Below the pieces are notes generated by a model. It was given only the letters and a program-made list of their open reading frames with translations, made no database searches and was not told the DNA's origin. A program made the translations under genes and the position numbers. Positions 42,342-51,626 of a stretch of DNA of 64,000 nucleotides are shown one piece after another. Location: assembly GCF_008974185.1 (NCBI RefSeq), contig NZ_BKZP01000010.1, positions 1 to 64,000 on the forward strand. The letters are read 5' to 3'. The DNA is from Weizmannia acidilactici. GTDB lineage: Bacteria; Bacillota; Bacilli; Bacillales; Bacillaceae_C. Numbering within the stretch: the stretch's first letter is position 1; each line of letters begins with the position of its first letter.

Positions 42342-43637
42342 ATGAAAACGGACGTTTCAATCGGCTTGCTCGGCTTAGGGACCGTCGGCTGCGGCGTCGT
42401 CAAACTAATCCGCCAGCATCAGGAAGAACTAGTCCATCAGCTTGGATATGAAGTGAAGGTGAAACGCATATTGGTGCGCGACATCGAAAAAGACCGCGAT
42501 ATAGAAATTGATCCCGCCTCGATTACCTTAAATCCCGATGACATATTGAATGATCCGGAAATTGATGTAGTGGTCGAAGTGATGGGTGGCGTCAACGAAG
42601 CTCGCCAATACATTATAAAGGCGCTGGAAAATAAAAAGCATGTTGTCACCGCCAATAAAGATTTAATCGCTTTATACGGCCCGGAACTCCAGGAACTTGC
42701 CTGGAAAAACCAATGCGACCTACTGTATGAAGCGAGCGTCGGCGGCGGGATCCCGATTATCCGGGGACTGACTGACGGACTTGTTTCCGACCGGATCCAA
42801 AAAGTAATGGGCATTGTCAATGGAACAACGAATTTCATTTTGACGAAAATGATGGATGAAGGTGTTTCGTACGAAGAAGCGCTAAGAGATGCGCAGGCGC
42901 TTGGATTTGCCGAAGCCGACCCGACCGCGGATGTGGAAGGACTCGATGCGGCGAGGAAAATGGCGATTTTGGCAAGGCTTGCATTCTATACAAATGTAAA
43001 ACTGGAAGATGTGGAGGTGGGAGGGATTACGAATCTATCATCGGAAGATTTGCATTACGGGAAAACGCTCGGTTATACGATGAAGCTGATCGGTGTGGCG
43101 GAGTGCCAGGATGAGCAAATCGAAGTCTGCGTGCAGCCGACTTTTGTAGCCCAAAATCATCCGCTCGCTTCAGTCAAAAATGAATTCAACGCCGTCTATA
43201 TCAACGGGGAAGCAATCGGAGAGGCGATGTTTTACGGTCCGGGCGCCGGAAGCATGCCAACTGCAACAGCTGTGGTGAGCGATGTGGTCGCCGCCATTAA
43301 AAACATGCAGCTCGGTGTGAACGGCAGGAATTTGCGGGGCCCGCGCTTTGAACGGAAATTGATGCCGCTCGATCAGCGCTACGGTCAGTTTTATATCCGC
43401 TTGCATTTAAAGGATCAGGTCGGCGCTTTTTCAAAAATTACCTCTGCGTTCAGTGCATTGGACATCAGTTTTAAACGGATTTTGCAGACGCCTGATAAAC
43501 GGGATGAACTTGCGGAAATCATCATTGTAACCCATAAAGTTTCGCTTGACCGTTTCCAAAAAGTACTGCTGCAATTAAACGAAATGCCTGTCGTTAAAGA
43601 AGTGAACAGCTATTACCTTGTTGAAGGAGAGGCGTAA
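42342..43637 (+). CDS. hom: Homoserine dehydrogenase
   Basis: Reduces aspartate semialdehyde to homoserine with NAD(P)H. It has 431 aa. The N-terminal nucleotide-binding fold (LLGLGTVGCGVVKLI) is followed by TANKDLIALYG, the catalytic domain (GGGIPIIRGL, GIVNGTTNFIL, EADPTADVEGLDAARK) and a C-terminal ACT domain (about 350-431: RLHLKDQVGAFSKITSAFSA) for feedback by threonine. AAGAGGTG lies before ATG 42342. It is the first gene of hom-thrC-thrB, with 3 bases to thrC. Confidence 0.97.
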   Translation: MKTDVSIGLLGLGTVGCGVVKLIRQHQEELVHQLGYEVKVKRILVRDIEKDRDIEIDPASITLNPDDILNDPEIDVVVEVMGGVNEARQYIIKALENKKHVVTANKDLIALYGPELQELAWKNQCDLLYEASVGGGIPIIRGLTDGLVSDRIQKVMGIVNGTTNFILTKMMDEGVSYEEALRDAQALGFAEADPTADVEGLDAARKMAILARLAFYTNVKLEDVEVGGITNLSSEDLHYGKTLGYTMKLIGVAECQDEQIEVCVQPTFVAQNHPLASVKNEFNAVYINGEAIGEAMFYGPGAGSMPTATAVVSDVVAAIKNMQLGVNGRNLRGPRFERKLMPLDQRYGQFYIRLHLKDQVGAFSKITSAFSALDISFKRILQTPDKRDELAEIIIVTHKVSLDRFQKVLLQLNEMPVVKEVNSYYLVEGEA

Positions 43638-43640
43638 AAT

Positions 43641-44705
43641 ATGAATCAATGGCCAGGATTATTAATACAGTATGAAGCATTTTTACCCGTAACAGACAAG
43701 ACACCGGAACTGACTTTATATGAAGGAAATACACCGCTCATTCCATTTGCGCGCCTCTCGGAAAAACTCGGCGTGGAACTGTACGGAAAATTTGAAGGCT
43801 TAAACCCGACCGGATCTTTTAAAGACCGCGGTATGGTGGTGGCCGTCGCCAAAGCGATCGAAAACGGCAGCAAATCGGTGATTTGCGCTTCAACCGGAAA
43901 TACCTCGGCTTCTGCTGCTGCATACGCGGCCAAAGCGGGGATCCGCGCGATTATCGTCATTCCGAGCGGAAAAATCGCACTCGGCAAACTAGCCCAGGCA
44001 GTGATGTACGGAGCGGAAATTGTAGAAATTGAAGGCAATTTTGACCAAGCGCTGAAAATCGTAAGGAAGGTGAGCGAAACATCGCCGGTCACGCTTGTAA
44101 ACTCCGTCAACCCTTACCGTTTGGAAGGCCAAAAAACGGCCGCATTCGAAATTTGCGAACAGCTCGGTTCGGCGCCGGATGTGCTTGCGATCCCGGTCGG
44201 AAATGCCGGAAACATCAGTGCTTATTGGAAAGGGTTTAAAGAATTCCATGAAAAGTTCCGGACAGGGTTGCCGGAAATGCACGGCTTTGAGGCGGAGGGC
44301 GCCGCGGCGATTGTCCAAAACCGCGTCATCGAAAATCCGGAAACCGTTGCAACGGCAATCCGCATCGGCAATCCGGCAAGCTGGAAATTGGCTGTTACTG
44401 CCCGCGATGAATCCAACGGTGACATCGATTCGGTTTCAGACCCGGAAATTTTGGAAGCTTTCCAGCTGCTTGCCCGCAATGAAGGGATTTTCGCCGAACC
44501 CGGTTCATGCGCTTCAATCGCCGGTGTGATCAAGCAGGTGAAAACGGGACAGATCAAAAAAGGAAGCAAGGTTGTTGCCGTCCTCACCGGAAACGGATTA
44601 AAAGATCCGCAAACTGCCATGTCACAAGTAAATGTCCGGCCTGCCGTGCTGCCGGCTAATGAAAAAGCCGTGATGGACTATCTTTCAAATGTGATCCATG
44701 TATGA
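43641..44705 (+). CDS. thrC: Threonine synthase
   Basis: PLP enzyme converting O-phosphohomoserine to threonine. It has 354 aa, with the PLP lysine in [44 protein letters not shown] and LTGNGLKDP at the C-terminus. This is the short Bacillus type. It sits 3 bases behind hom and overlaps thrB by 4 bases (ATGA). Confidence 0.97.
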   Translation: MNQWPGLLIQYEAFLPVTDKTPELTLYEGNTPLIPFARLSEKLGVELYGKFEGLNPTGSFKDRGMVVAVAKAIENGSKSVICASTGNTSASAAAYAAKAGIRAIIVIPSGKIALGKLAQAVMYGAEIVEIEGNFDQALKIVRKVSETSPVTLVNSVNPYRLEGQKTAAFEICEQLGSAPDVLAIPVGNAGNISAYWKGFKEFHEKFRTGLPEMHGFEAEGAAAIVQNRVIENPETVATAIRIGNPASWKLAVTARDESNGDIDSVSDPEILEAFQLLARNEGIFAEPGSCASIAGVIKQVKTGQIKKGSKVVAVLTGNGLKDPQTAMSQVNVRPAVLPANEKAVMDYLSNVIHV

Positions 44706-45622
44706 ACAGGTTGACAATCCGCGTGCCCGCCAGCACGGCAAACCTCGGGCCCGGATTTGACTCTGTCGGGATGGCGCTTAACCGCTTTTTGACGCTCGAA
44801 GTATATGATCATGATGAATGGGTTTTTGAGCAGGTTTCGCCGCTTTTGCCGCCGCTGCCGGCAGACGGTGATCCTTTTATCTTAAAAATTGCACGGCAAA
44901 CCGCTGATTTGCATCACGCTTCTCTTGCCCCGTGCAGAGTGGTTGTAGACAGCGAAATCCCTCTCGCCCGCGGGCTCGGAAGCAGCGCCTCGGCTGTGGT
45001 CGCCGGAATAGAACTGGCCAACTACGCCGGAAATCTCGGCCTTTCCCCGCAGGAGAAACTGGATCTCGCTTCCAAGATTGAGGGGCATCCCGATAATGTT
45101 GCTGCGTCGTTATTTGGCGGGCTGATTGTCTCGGCGGAGCATGGGGACGGACGATTCGAAGTTGTACCATTTTTTGACATTATGGCCGATTTGCTGCTGT
45201 TTATCCCGGATTATGAACTGAAAACAGAAGACGCGCGGAAAGTGCTCCCTGAATTTTATGTTAGGAAAGAAGCTGTAAAGGGGAGCGCAGCCAGCAATCT
45301 TTTCATCGCCGCACTCATCGGCGGGCAGTATGAACTGGCCGGCAAAATGATGGAGCAGGACCGTTTTCATGAACCGTACAGGATCAAATTAATTCCGGAA
45401 TTTATGGAAATCCGGCAGTTGGCCAAATCGCTCGGCGCATACGGCACTGTGATCAGCGGCGCCGGCCCGACGATCATTTCGTTGGTGCCGTTCGGTCGTG
45501 CAGAAGCAATGGCGGAAACGCTTCAGGCGCATTTTCCCCATATGTCAGTAGAAGCAGCCAAAATTGACCATACAGGCCTTGTCGTCGAAAAATTTGCGGC
45601 ATTCAATATGCTGAATCATTAA
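44702..45622 (+). CDS. thrB: Homoserine kinase
   Basis: GHMP-family kinase phosphorylating homoserine with ATP. It has 306 aa, with [20 protein letters not shown] at the N-terminus, the ATP loop [17 protein letters not shown] (about residue 85) and [10 protein letters not shown] near the end. It overlaps thrC by 4 bases and closes the threonine operon before a strong terminator. Confidence 0.97.
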   Translation: MNRLTIRVPASTANLGPGFDSVGMALNRFLTLEVYDHDEWVFEQVSPLLPPLPADGDPFILKIARQTADLHHASLAPCRVVVDSEIPLARGLGSSASAVVAGIELANYAGNLGLSPQEKLDLASKIEGHPDNVAASLFGGLIVSAEHGDGRFEVVPFFDIMADLLLFIPDYELKTEDARKVLPEFYVRKEAVKGSAASNLFIAALIGGQYELAGKMMEQDRFHEPYRIKLIPEFMEIRQLAKSLGAYGTVISGAGPTIISLVPFGRAEAMAETLQAHFPHMSVEAAKIDHTGLVVEKFAAFNMLNH

Positions 45623-45660
45623 AAAAAGGTGTTGATGCCCAAGCATCAACACCTTTTTTC
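45621..45660. terminator. Bidirectional terminator between thrB and thiZ
   Basis: AAAAAAGGTGTTGATGC / GCATCAACACCTTTTTT with a 4-base loop, between convergent operons. Confidence 0.95.
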
Positions 45661-45693
45661 ATCATTCGACATTGCCAGTTCCGCTTATTCTTG

Positions 45694-46443
45694 TCACCTT
45701 CCTAAAAAGGAAGCAAGTTCACTTAACAGTTCATCCTTATCTTTTTTCAATTCTTCTGAAGCGAGCATGTCCAGTTTGCGCGGCCGCGGCAGGTTCACTT
45801 TCAGCTCGTGGATAATTGACGATGGCTGCTGCGACATCACAAAGACGCGGTCCGATAACAAAATCGCTTCATCCAAATCATGGGTCACCATTAAGATTGT
45901 CTGGTTCCCTTTCTCCCATGAATCGAGAAGCCAGCGGTGGACATCCATTTTCGTAAAAGCATCAAGCTTTCCGAACGGCTCGTCCAGCAGCATGAGCGGC
46001 TTTTCACACAAATACGTCCGCAAAAAACTGATCCGCTGCCGCATGCCTCCGGATAAAGAAGAAGGATAGTGGTCCGCATAATCTTCCAGCCCGAATTGCC
46101 GAAGCACATCCCTTCCCCTGGAAATACGATCCCGTTTCGGCATACCCTTCATTTCCAGCGGAAGGACGATATTTTGCAGTGCGGTCCGCCATGGCAAAAG
46201 CAAATCCTGCTGTGGCATAAAACTAATCGCATCCTGAACAGCTGACGGCCGGCTGCAGAGCCTCACTTCCCCGCTGTCCGCCTTTTCGATGCCGGCAATG
46301 ATATTCAGCAAGGTGCTTTTCCCGCAGCCGCTCGGGCCGACAAATGCGCAAAACTCGCCTTCCCGGATGTCGGCGCGGATATCGGATAATACTTTATTTC
46401 CCCCAAACGTTTTCGAAACGCCGTCAATTTGCAAGTACATCAT
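45694..46443 (-). CDS. thiZ: ABC transporter ATP-binding protein, thiamine-precursor uptake
   Basis: A 249-aa ATPase of the nitrate/sulfonate/taurine importer type: Walker A GPSGCGKST, Q-loop PQQDLLLPW, signature LSGGMRQRISF, Walker B LMLLDEPFGKLD and switch His in VTHDLDEA. It starts in ATGA overlap with thiY. As last gene of the TPP-riboswitch operon it powers uptake of a pyrimidine precursor of thiamine. The symbol follows the thiXYZ system described in Bacillus. Confidence 0.88.
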   Translation of the reverse strand: MMYLQIDGVSKTFGGNKVLSDIRADIREGEFCAFVGPSGCGKSTLLNIIAGIEKADSGEVRLCSRPSAVQDAISFMPQQDLLLPWRTALQNIVLPLEMKGMPKRDRISRGRDVLRQFGLEDYADHYPSSLSGGMRQRISFLRTYLCEKPLMLLDEPFGKLDAFTKMDVHRWLLDSWEKGNQTILMVTHDLDEAILLSDRVFVMSQQPSSIIHELKVNLPRPRKLDMLASEELKKDKDELLSELASFLGR

Positions 46444-47438
46444 GGCTGTCCAGGAAGAAATTCATTTGTGTAGGCAGCTTTGATGTCAATTTTTTTCTTG
46501 ATGACCTTATGTTTATAAAGGAAGTTCATATACCTGCTCCACACTTCTTCCTTCTGAACCCCCCATTCCTTCGCATCATCCTGGTATTTTGTGCTCAGCC
46601 ATTTTTGGCTTGCACGGATCAGGCCTTTATTTGTATCCGGCACGTCTTTGATAAAAATATCGGCCGCCTGCTCCGGATGCTTAATCGAAAACTCATATCC
46701 TTGCGCAGTAGCTTTCATAAAAGATTTGACAAGTTTTTTATCATCTTTCGCCAGCTTTTCGCTTGTAATAATGACAGGGCTGTAATAATCAAGTGCAGGA
46801 TCCAAATCTTTCACCAGGATAATGTTCAATTTTTTCCCTTCACGCTCTGCCTGGATGCCGTCCCAGCCGTAATAAATCCATTCAAAATCGGCTTCACGCC
46901 CGATCGATTTGAAAAAATCCGTCTGCCCGAGCACGATGTTTTTGACTTTGCTGTAGTCGGCACCGTATTTTTCCATGACTGTTTTAATCACAGCTTCTTC
47001 AGATGGGGAGCCCCATCCCCCGTAACGTTTCCCCTCAAAATCTTTCGGCGAGGTGATATTGTCCTTTTTCAGGGAAGCAAAACCCGATGTGTTGTGCTGG
47101 ATAATGGCGGCAATCGAAACAATCGGAATACCTTCCACCCGGGCTGTTGTCACATTTTCCTGGTAGCTGATCCCGAAATCGGCTTTGCCGGATGCAACCA
47201 TTTGTTCAGCGGTAATATTGTCGCCGGGCTGGATGATTTTTACATTCAAGCCTTGTTTTTTATAGTAGTTTTTCGTTTTGGCCACATACAGGCCGGTATG
47301 ATTTGTGTTCGGGTACCAGTCCAGTACAACCGTCACTTTTTGCAGCGCTTTTTTGCTGCTGCTTTTCTTCCCGCTGCCGGAGCATCCCGCCGCAAGAAGC
47401 AGCATAACAGCAGATAGCACAATCCAAATTTTTTTCAT
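46440..47438 (-). CDS. thiY: Substrate-binding lipoprotein of thiamine-precursor ABC transporter
   Basis: A 332-aa periplasmic-binding-type protein with a lipoprotein signal (MKKIWIVLSAVMLLLAAGCS, lipobox Cys at about 19). The NMT1/THI5-like domain follows: VTVVLDWYPNTNHTGLYVAK, PGDNITAEQMVASGKADFGI and GGWGSPSEEAVIK. Related proteins bind formyl-aminopyrimidine. ATG 47438 follows AAAGGAAGAC; the longer frame to 47465 lacks a site. It overlaps thiX and thiZ by 4 bases each. Confidence 0.9.
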   Translation of the reverse strand: MKKIWIVLSAVMLLLAAGCSGSGKKSSSKKALQKVTVVLDWYPNTNHTGLYVAKTKNYYKKQGLNVKIIQPGDNITAEQMVASGKADFGISYQENVTTARVEGIPIVSIAAIIQHNTSGFASLKKDNITSPKDFEGKRYGGWGSPSEEAVIKTVMEKYGADYSKVKNIVLGQTDFFKSIGREADFEWIYYGWDGIQAEREGKKLNIILVKDLDPALDYYSPVIITSEKLAKDDKKLVKSFMKATAQGYEFSIKHPEQAADIFIKDVPDTNKGLIRASQKWLSTKYQDDAKEWGVQKEEVWSRYMNFLYKHKVIKKKIDIKAAYTNEFLPGQP

Positions 47439-48232
47439 TGATCGTCTTCCTTTCTGTAAAACCATGGCGCAGATAATCTTTGCAGCGTTTCAACGGCGCC
47501 ATATAAAAGAAATGTCAGTGCTACAATGATGGCCGAGATGGCAAACAGGCGGGCGGTCATAAAAGATTTCGTTGCCCTTGTCAGCATGACGCCGAGCCCT
47601 TCGCTTGCGCCGAGCCACTCGCCGATAATGGCGCCCATCACACTATATGTAACGGCGATTTTTAAGCCGGAATAAAAATAGGGAAGCACAGCCGGAAATT
47701 TGACTTTCCGGTACACTTGCCATTTTGTCGCATGCATCGTCTTTAAAAGTTTGATCAGATCCTTGTCCACGGTTTGGAACCCTTCCAAAATGCTTAACGC
47801 CAGCGGAAAGAAGCAGACCAAAATCACAACGATCACTTTTGGGCGCAGGCCGAAACCAAACCAGACGATGAGAAGTGGTGCAATCGCCACAATCGGTACC
47901 GTTTGCGAGACCACGAGCAGCGGCTGGATGAACGCCCGGAAAATGGGAACCATGTCCATCAAGACAGCAATGGCCGCACCGATGGCAATGGAAAAGGTTA
48001 GCCCGATCAGTACTTCTTTTAAAGTTTGCCAAATATTGGGCCAAATCATCCCTTTCATGCCTGCCATTTCCTGCCACACCTCCGTCGGCTTCGGCAGCAT
48101 CCATTCACTAACATGAAACCCTGTCGTAACCGCCTGCCATAAAAAAAGCAGAAAGACGAGCCAGGCAGCAGTGAGGCAAGCGTTAACGAACGGGCTGCGG
48201 CGCTTGTGTGCGGTACTTTGCAATTTTTTCAT
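47435..48232 (-). CDS. thiX: ABC transporter permease, thiamine-precursor uptake
   Basis: A 265-aa integral membrane protein with six hydrophobic segments and the permease EAA-like loop (KTMHATKWQVYRKVKFPAVLPY). It belongs to the SsuC/TauC/ThiX group. ATG 48232 follows GGGGTGA and overlaps the end of the thiamine-binding gene by 50 bases; TTG 48235 is an alternative. It works with ThiY and ThiZ. Confidence 0.88.
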   Translation of the reverse strand: MKKLQSTAHKRRSPFVNACLTAAWLVFLLFLWQAVTTGFHVSEWMLPKPTEVWQEMAGMKGMIWPNIWQTLKEVLIGLTFSIAIGAAIAVLMDMVPIFRAFIQPLLVVSQTVPIVAIAPLLIVWFGFGLRPKVIVVILVCFFPLALSILEGFQTVDKDLIKLLKTMHATKWQVYRKVKFPAVLPYFYSGLKIAVTYSVMGAIIGEWLGASEGLGVMLTRATKSFMTARLFAISAIIVALTFLLYGAVETLQRLSAPWFYRKEDDQ

Positions 48233-48506
48233 CAATCGTCACCCCGGTGCTTGGGCGGTAATGGATCTTGATCGAGGTGACCACATCAATGGCCCCGGCT
48301 TCGATGCAGGCATCCTGCGCTTTTTTAATGATTTCAAGCAGTTCGTCCAAATCGCCCTCCATCGTGGTTTCCATCGCGCCGACTTCATAACGCACGCCGG
48401 ATTTTTGGACCACTTCAATCGCGCGGTCGACGACACCATATAAGTCATCGGTTTTGATATGCGGAACCACCGAAAACGAAACGGTTACTTGCTTTGATTT
48501 TCCCAT
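48183..48506 (-). CDS. Thiamine-binding protein, MTH1187/YkoF-like (PF01910)
   Basis: A 107-aa cytosolic protein with a ferredoxin-like fold (VTVSFSVVPHIKTDD, KSGVRYEVGAMETTMEGDLD, AIDVVTSIKIHYRP). Family members bind thiamine or its pyrimidine and are often encoded with thiXYZ. It is the first gene behind the TPP riboswitch. ATG 48506 follows AAGGAGGAG. The name rests on family and context. Confidence 0.88.
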   Translation of the reverse strand: MGKSKQVTVSFSVVPHIKTDDLYGVVDRAIEVVQKSGVRYEVGAMETTMEGDLDELLEIIKKAQDACIEAGAIDVVTSIKIHYRPSTGVTIDEKIAKYRTQAPQPVR

Positions 48507-48532
48507 GATTTTCTCCTCCTTTGGTCAATAAA

Positions 48533-48566
48533 TAAAAAAGGCTTTCATTGCGTGCGCAAGAAAGCC
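48533..48566 (-). terminator. Riboswitch-controlled terminator of the thi operon
   Basis: Minus-strand GGCTTTC-TTGCG / GCAAT-GAAAGCC hairpin followed by TTTTTTATTT. It lies between the TPP aptamer and the first gene, as expected for transcription attenuation. Confidence 0.9.
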
Positions 48567-48596
48567 AGTCATTCCCAAAACATGATTCTTTATATG

Positions 48597-48680
48597 GCTC
48601 CCTACGCTGGTATTATCCAGATCAGGTTAAAGGGTCGATGCCAAACCGCATCCTCTCAGCCAAACCGGCTCCCCTGCTCT
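48597..48680 (-). ncRNA. TPP riboswitch (THI box)
   Basis: On the minus strand: GGGGAGCC, GGCTGAGA, then ACCCTTTAACCTGATCTGG and ATAATACCAGCGTAGGGA. These are the conserved parts of the thiamine pyrophosphate aptamer in the right order. It controls the thi operon via the terminator at 48533-48566. Confidence 0.96.
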
Positions 48681-48733
48681 TTTCCTATTCGGCTCTGTTC
48701 ATCATCAATGCGGACCAAATCCTTCTGTTTATT

Positions 48734-48761
48734 ATTGTAACATGAAATCCCGGTTGCACAA
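48734..48761 (-). promoter_or_regulatory. Possible promoter of the thi operon
   Basis: Minus strand TTGTGC, 16-base spacer, TACAAT at 48734-48739, about 55 bases before the aptamer. Confidence 0.45.
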
Positions 48762-48772
48762 CAAAAAATTGT

Positions 48773-49405
48773 TTACACCGTTTTCCCTGCTTTTTGCAGC
48801 ATCTTGTCCAAGTATTTCAAAATCTCTTCGCGGTTGCCGCTTACCTTTGCTTCCCGCTCTTCGTCTTTTCTCAGCTTATTCGCCGCTTTTTGATAGACTT
48901 CTTCTTCTTTCTCCCGGGGCACGACAACAACCCCGTCCGCATCCCCGACAATGATATCCCCGGGGCGTACCGGTACGCCGCCGCAAGAGATTGGGACATT
49001 CACTTTGCCGTTTCCCGCCTTTCCGCCGGCTGCAACGGTTGTACCTTTTGCAAAGACCGGAAAATCCAACGCCAAAACTCCTTTAATATCGCGGATCACG
49101 CCGTCAACGACAACACCTTGGATGCCGAGCGTTTTCGCCATCCCGAGAACAAAATCACCGGCAATCGCCCGGTATAAATCGCCTTTTGAATCAATCACCA
49201 GCACATCCCCCGGTTTTGCTTCCCGTATTGCCTGAATCACCGCAAGATTATCCCCGACCGGCATTTTCACTGTAAAAGCCCGGCCGGCTAATCTAAAACC
49301 ATCGTTTAAAGGCTTGATCTCCGGATCGAGGTTGTTCATTCCATTCATCGCATCGGATATGCAGGTTGTCGGCAAATGTAAAAACTGTTCAATCATCATC
49401 TCCAT
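48773..49405 (-). CDS. RraA-like protein / HMG aldolase family
   Basis: A 210-aa member of the RraA superfamily: TTCISDAMNG, KPGDVLVIDSKGD, GIQGVVVDGVIRDI (with the catalytic Arg-Asp), and VRPGDIIVGDADGVVVVP. Such proteins are divalent-metal aldolases for 4-hydroxy-4-methyl-2-oxoglutarate or oxaloacetate decarboxylases; some inhibit RNase E in other bacteria. The second in-frame ATG (49405) is taken as start because AAAGGGAG lies 7 bases upstream; ATG 49411 is too close to it. It is apparently monocistronic. Confidence 0.85.
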   Translation of the reverse strand: MEMMIEQFLHLPTTCISDAMNGMNNLDPEIKPLNDGFRLAGRAFTVKMPVGDNLAVIQAIREAKPGDVLVIDSKGDLYRAIAGDFVLGMAKTLGIQGVVVDGVIRDIKGVLALDFPVFAKGTTVAAGGKAGNGKVNVPISCGGVPVRPGDIIVGDADGVVVVPREKEEEVYQKAANKLRKDEEREAKVSGNREEILKYLDKMLQKAGKTV

Positions 49406-49487
49406 GTTCATGCTCCCTTTGTTTGATTATTCTTACTATATTGTACCGCGAAAAAACACCTTTGAAAATATTGTTTTGGCATCGGTT

Positions 49488-50978
49488 TCAAAAATTCAGA
49501 TTTTCTTGCGTCCCAACCCAAAGTTCGGACTGTTCAATCGCACAGGACACATCAAACAGCCAGTGCTCATTTCCTTTTGGAGCAATCAACTGGACACCAA
49601 TCGGAAGTCCGTCTGCCGTTAAATGGACAGGCACGCTGACAGCCGGCTGTCCGGTTAAATTCGCCAACTGTGTAAACGGGGAAAATGTCAGGCTCGGCTC
49701 AAACATTTCATAGACAAGGGCCTGCTGTTTTTCTTTCGGCAGGTCGGTAACCCGGAGCAGTTTTTCCCTTTCCTCCCAAGTTTGCGTCAGTTCCCCGATT
49801 TTCGGTGCCGAAAAAGCGGTGGCCGGCGTCATAAAAAGATCGTATGTTTGATGGAATTCGGCCATTTGTGCTGCGGCTGTGTCCCATTCGGCAAGGCTGC
49901 GTGCATATTCGGCGGCTGTTACATTTTTTCCGGCTTGATACAGCACCCATGAAACGATTTCCATGTCTTTTTCTGTAAGCAGGCGCCCCATTGCTTTTTC
50001 CAAGTCTATCATTTCAGCGGCCATTTCCCCGCAGTTCATCAAATAATAGTTTTCCATCAGCCGCCTGCCGTCCACACCGTTTTCCGCTTCTTCCACTTCA
50101 TGCCCCTGCGTTTCAAGCCATTTGGCCGTTTCATAGACAGCCTGCTTTGCTTCGCGGCTGACGGGTGTTCCGACCGGGGATTCAACGGAGAAGGCGATCC
50201 GGTACTTCTTCACGCCGCTGCGTTCGATTTCTTGTAAATAACTGCCCGAAAAAAGCGGTGTTTGGAATGCGGCTTCCGGCTGGAACGTTTGCAGTACGTC
50301 AAGAAGCGCTGCGCTGTCCCTGACCGTCCGTGTAAGCACAAAATCAACCGCGGCACCCTGCCATTGCCGTCCCCTTCCCGGCCCGACCGGCGTCCGCCCC
50401 CTCGTCGGTTTTAATCCTATTAAACTCGTAAAAGAAGCCGGGATGCGGATGGAACCGCCGCCATCATTTCCACCTGCGACCGGCACCATTCCTGATGCGA
50501 CGGCAGCCGCCCCGCCCCCGCTTGATCCGCCCGGCGAATGCCCGGGGTTCCACGGATTTCTTGCCGGCCCGTACAACTCGGGTTCCGTAATATTTTTCAG
50601 CCCGAATTCCGGCACATTCGTATGGCCGAGGATCAAAAAACCTGCTTCTCTTAATGTTGCCGTAAAATAGGAATCTTCCCTGGCGAGGTTTCCTTGCAGC
50701 AATTTCGAGCCGGATGCAAGGGGTTCATCTTTTACCGCCTGCGAAATATCCTTTAATAACACCGGTACTCCGGCAAACGGCTGTTGATCCAAATTGATCT
50801 GTTCTGCTTCCGCCCTTGCTTTTTCATAACGCGTCCGGATTACGGCATTCAAGCCCTGGTTTGTTTTTTCAATACGGTCGATTGCCGCTTCCAGCACTTC
50901 TTTTGCATCCACTTCTTTCCGCTTGATCAGTTGGGCCAGCCCAACGGCATCTTGGGAAAGGTAGACTGATTCTTCCAT
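49488..50978 (-). CDS. Amidase signature family enzyme (GatA/NylA-like)
   Basis: A 496-aa amide hydrolase with the Ser-Ser-Lys triad: Lys in PVLLKDISQ, Ser in HSPGGSSGGGAAAVASG and Ser in GNDGGGSIRIPAS. The GGNDGGGSIRIPAS form occurs in amidases related to 6-aminohexanoate cyclic dimer hydrolase, more than in GatA itself. No gatB or gatC is nearby, so it is not the tRNA amidotransferase. ATG 50978 follows AATGGAGGG. The substrate is unknown. Confidence 0.88.
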   Translation of the reverse strand: MEESVYLSQDAVGLAQLIKRKEVDAKEVLEAAIDRIEKTNQGLNAVIRTRYEKARAEAEQINLDQQPFAGVPVLLKDISQAVKDEPLASGSKLLQGNLAREDSYFTATLREAGFLILGHTNVPEFGLKNITEPELYGPARNPWNPGHSPGGSSGGGAAAVASGMVPVAGGNDGGGSIRIPASFTSLIGLKPTRGRTPVGPGRGRQWQGAAVDFVLTRTVRDSAALLDVLQTFQPEAAFQTPLFSGSYLQEIERSGVKKYRIAFSVESPVGTPVSREAKQAVYETAKWLETQGHEVEEAENGVDGRRLMENYYLMNCGEMAAEMIDLEKAMGRLLTEKDMEIVSWVLYQAGKNVTAAEYARSLAEWDTAAAQMAEFHQTYDLFMTPATAFSAPKIGELTQTWEEREKLLRVTDLPKEKQQALVYEMFEPSLTFSPFTQLANLTGQPAVSVPVHLTADGLPIGVQLIAPKGNEHWLFDVSCAIEQSELWVGTQENLNF

Positions 50979-51095
50979 GGTTTTCCCTCCATTTTTCGCT
51001 TTCATTTCTATATTTGCCGAATTTTCTGTTCCTGTCAAAGTCTATGAAACCTGGTTACTCCTATTTCTACCGAGTAAAAGTCCAATATCATCTCA

Positions 51096-51614
51096 ATGGA
51101 GAAAGATAGACGTATCAAAAAAGTTGTCGGCATTTCCCCAACTCTGCAGGATACGATTGATGCAGTGGACCGGTTAACCACAAAAGGCTACAGCAATTCC
51201 AATATTTCAGTCATTACGAATGGAAATGATACTGGTTAACTAGAAAACCGGACCGGCGCAATGTTGATCATTCGGCGACACTCCAAAAAGAACAAAACGG
51301 TTCGCTTTGGGATAAATCAAAGATTTCTTTACCACTGATTACTATTGGAAGATGGAAAAACAGATGTAGCTGTTGACGGTTCGGAAACGATTAAAGTGCC
51401 GATCGTAGAAGAACGGGTAGAAGTGACCAAAAAACCGGGGAAAACAGAAGAAATCGTCATCGGTAAACGCACTGTCGAAGATACTGAACATATATCTGAA
51501 ACGGTGAAAAAAGAGGAAGCCCACGTCAGGCAAAAAGGGACAGGCAAAGTGGACAAAAGACAAACGGGTAATATTAAAGCAGCAAAACCAGCCCGGAAAG
51601 GAGAACCTTTCTAG
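51096..51614 (+). pseudogene. General stress protein of the YflT/YsnF type, decayed
   Basis: Three frames must be joined. The first part reads IKKVVGISPTLQDTIDAVDR, then LTTKGYSNSNISVITNG (YflT-like domain), and stops at TAA 51236-51238. Then LENRTGA continues, after a frameshift near 51261, as NVDHSATLQKEQNGSLWDK. After a further break a DUF2382-like segment follows (VPIVEERVEVTKKPGKTEE, IVIGKRTVEDTEHISETVKK). GGAGAAAG stands before ATC 51111, where ATG would be expected, so the start may be lost too. A clear relic, not a working gene. Confidence 0.8.
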
Positions 51615-51624
51615 GCTGGTTTAT
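51584..51624. terminator. Hairpin terminator between the stress relic and prpB
   Basis: AAACCAGCC / GGCTGGTTT with an inner AAAGG / CCTTT stem; A-rich and T-rich ends, usable for prpB on the minus strand. Confidence 0.7.
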
Positions 51625-51626
51625 GT

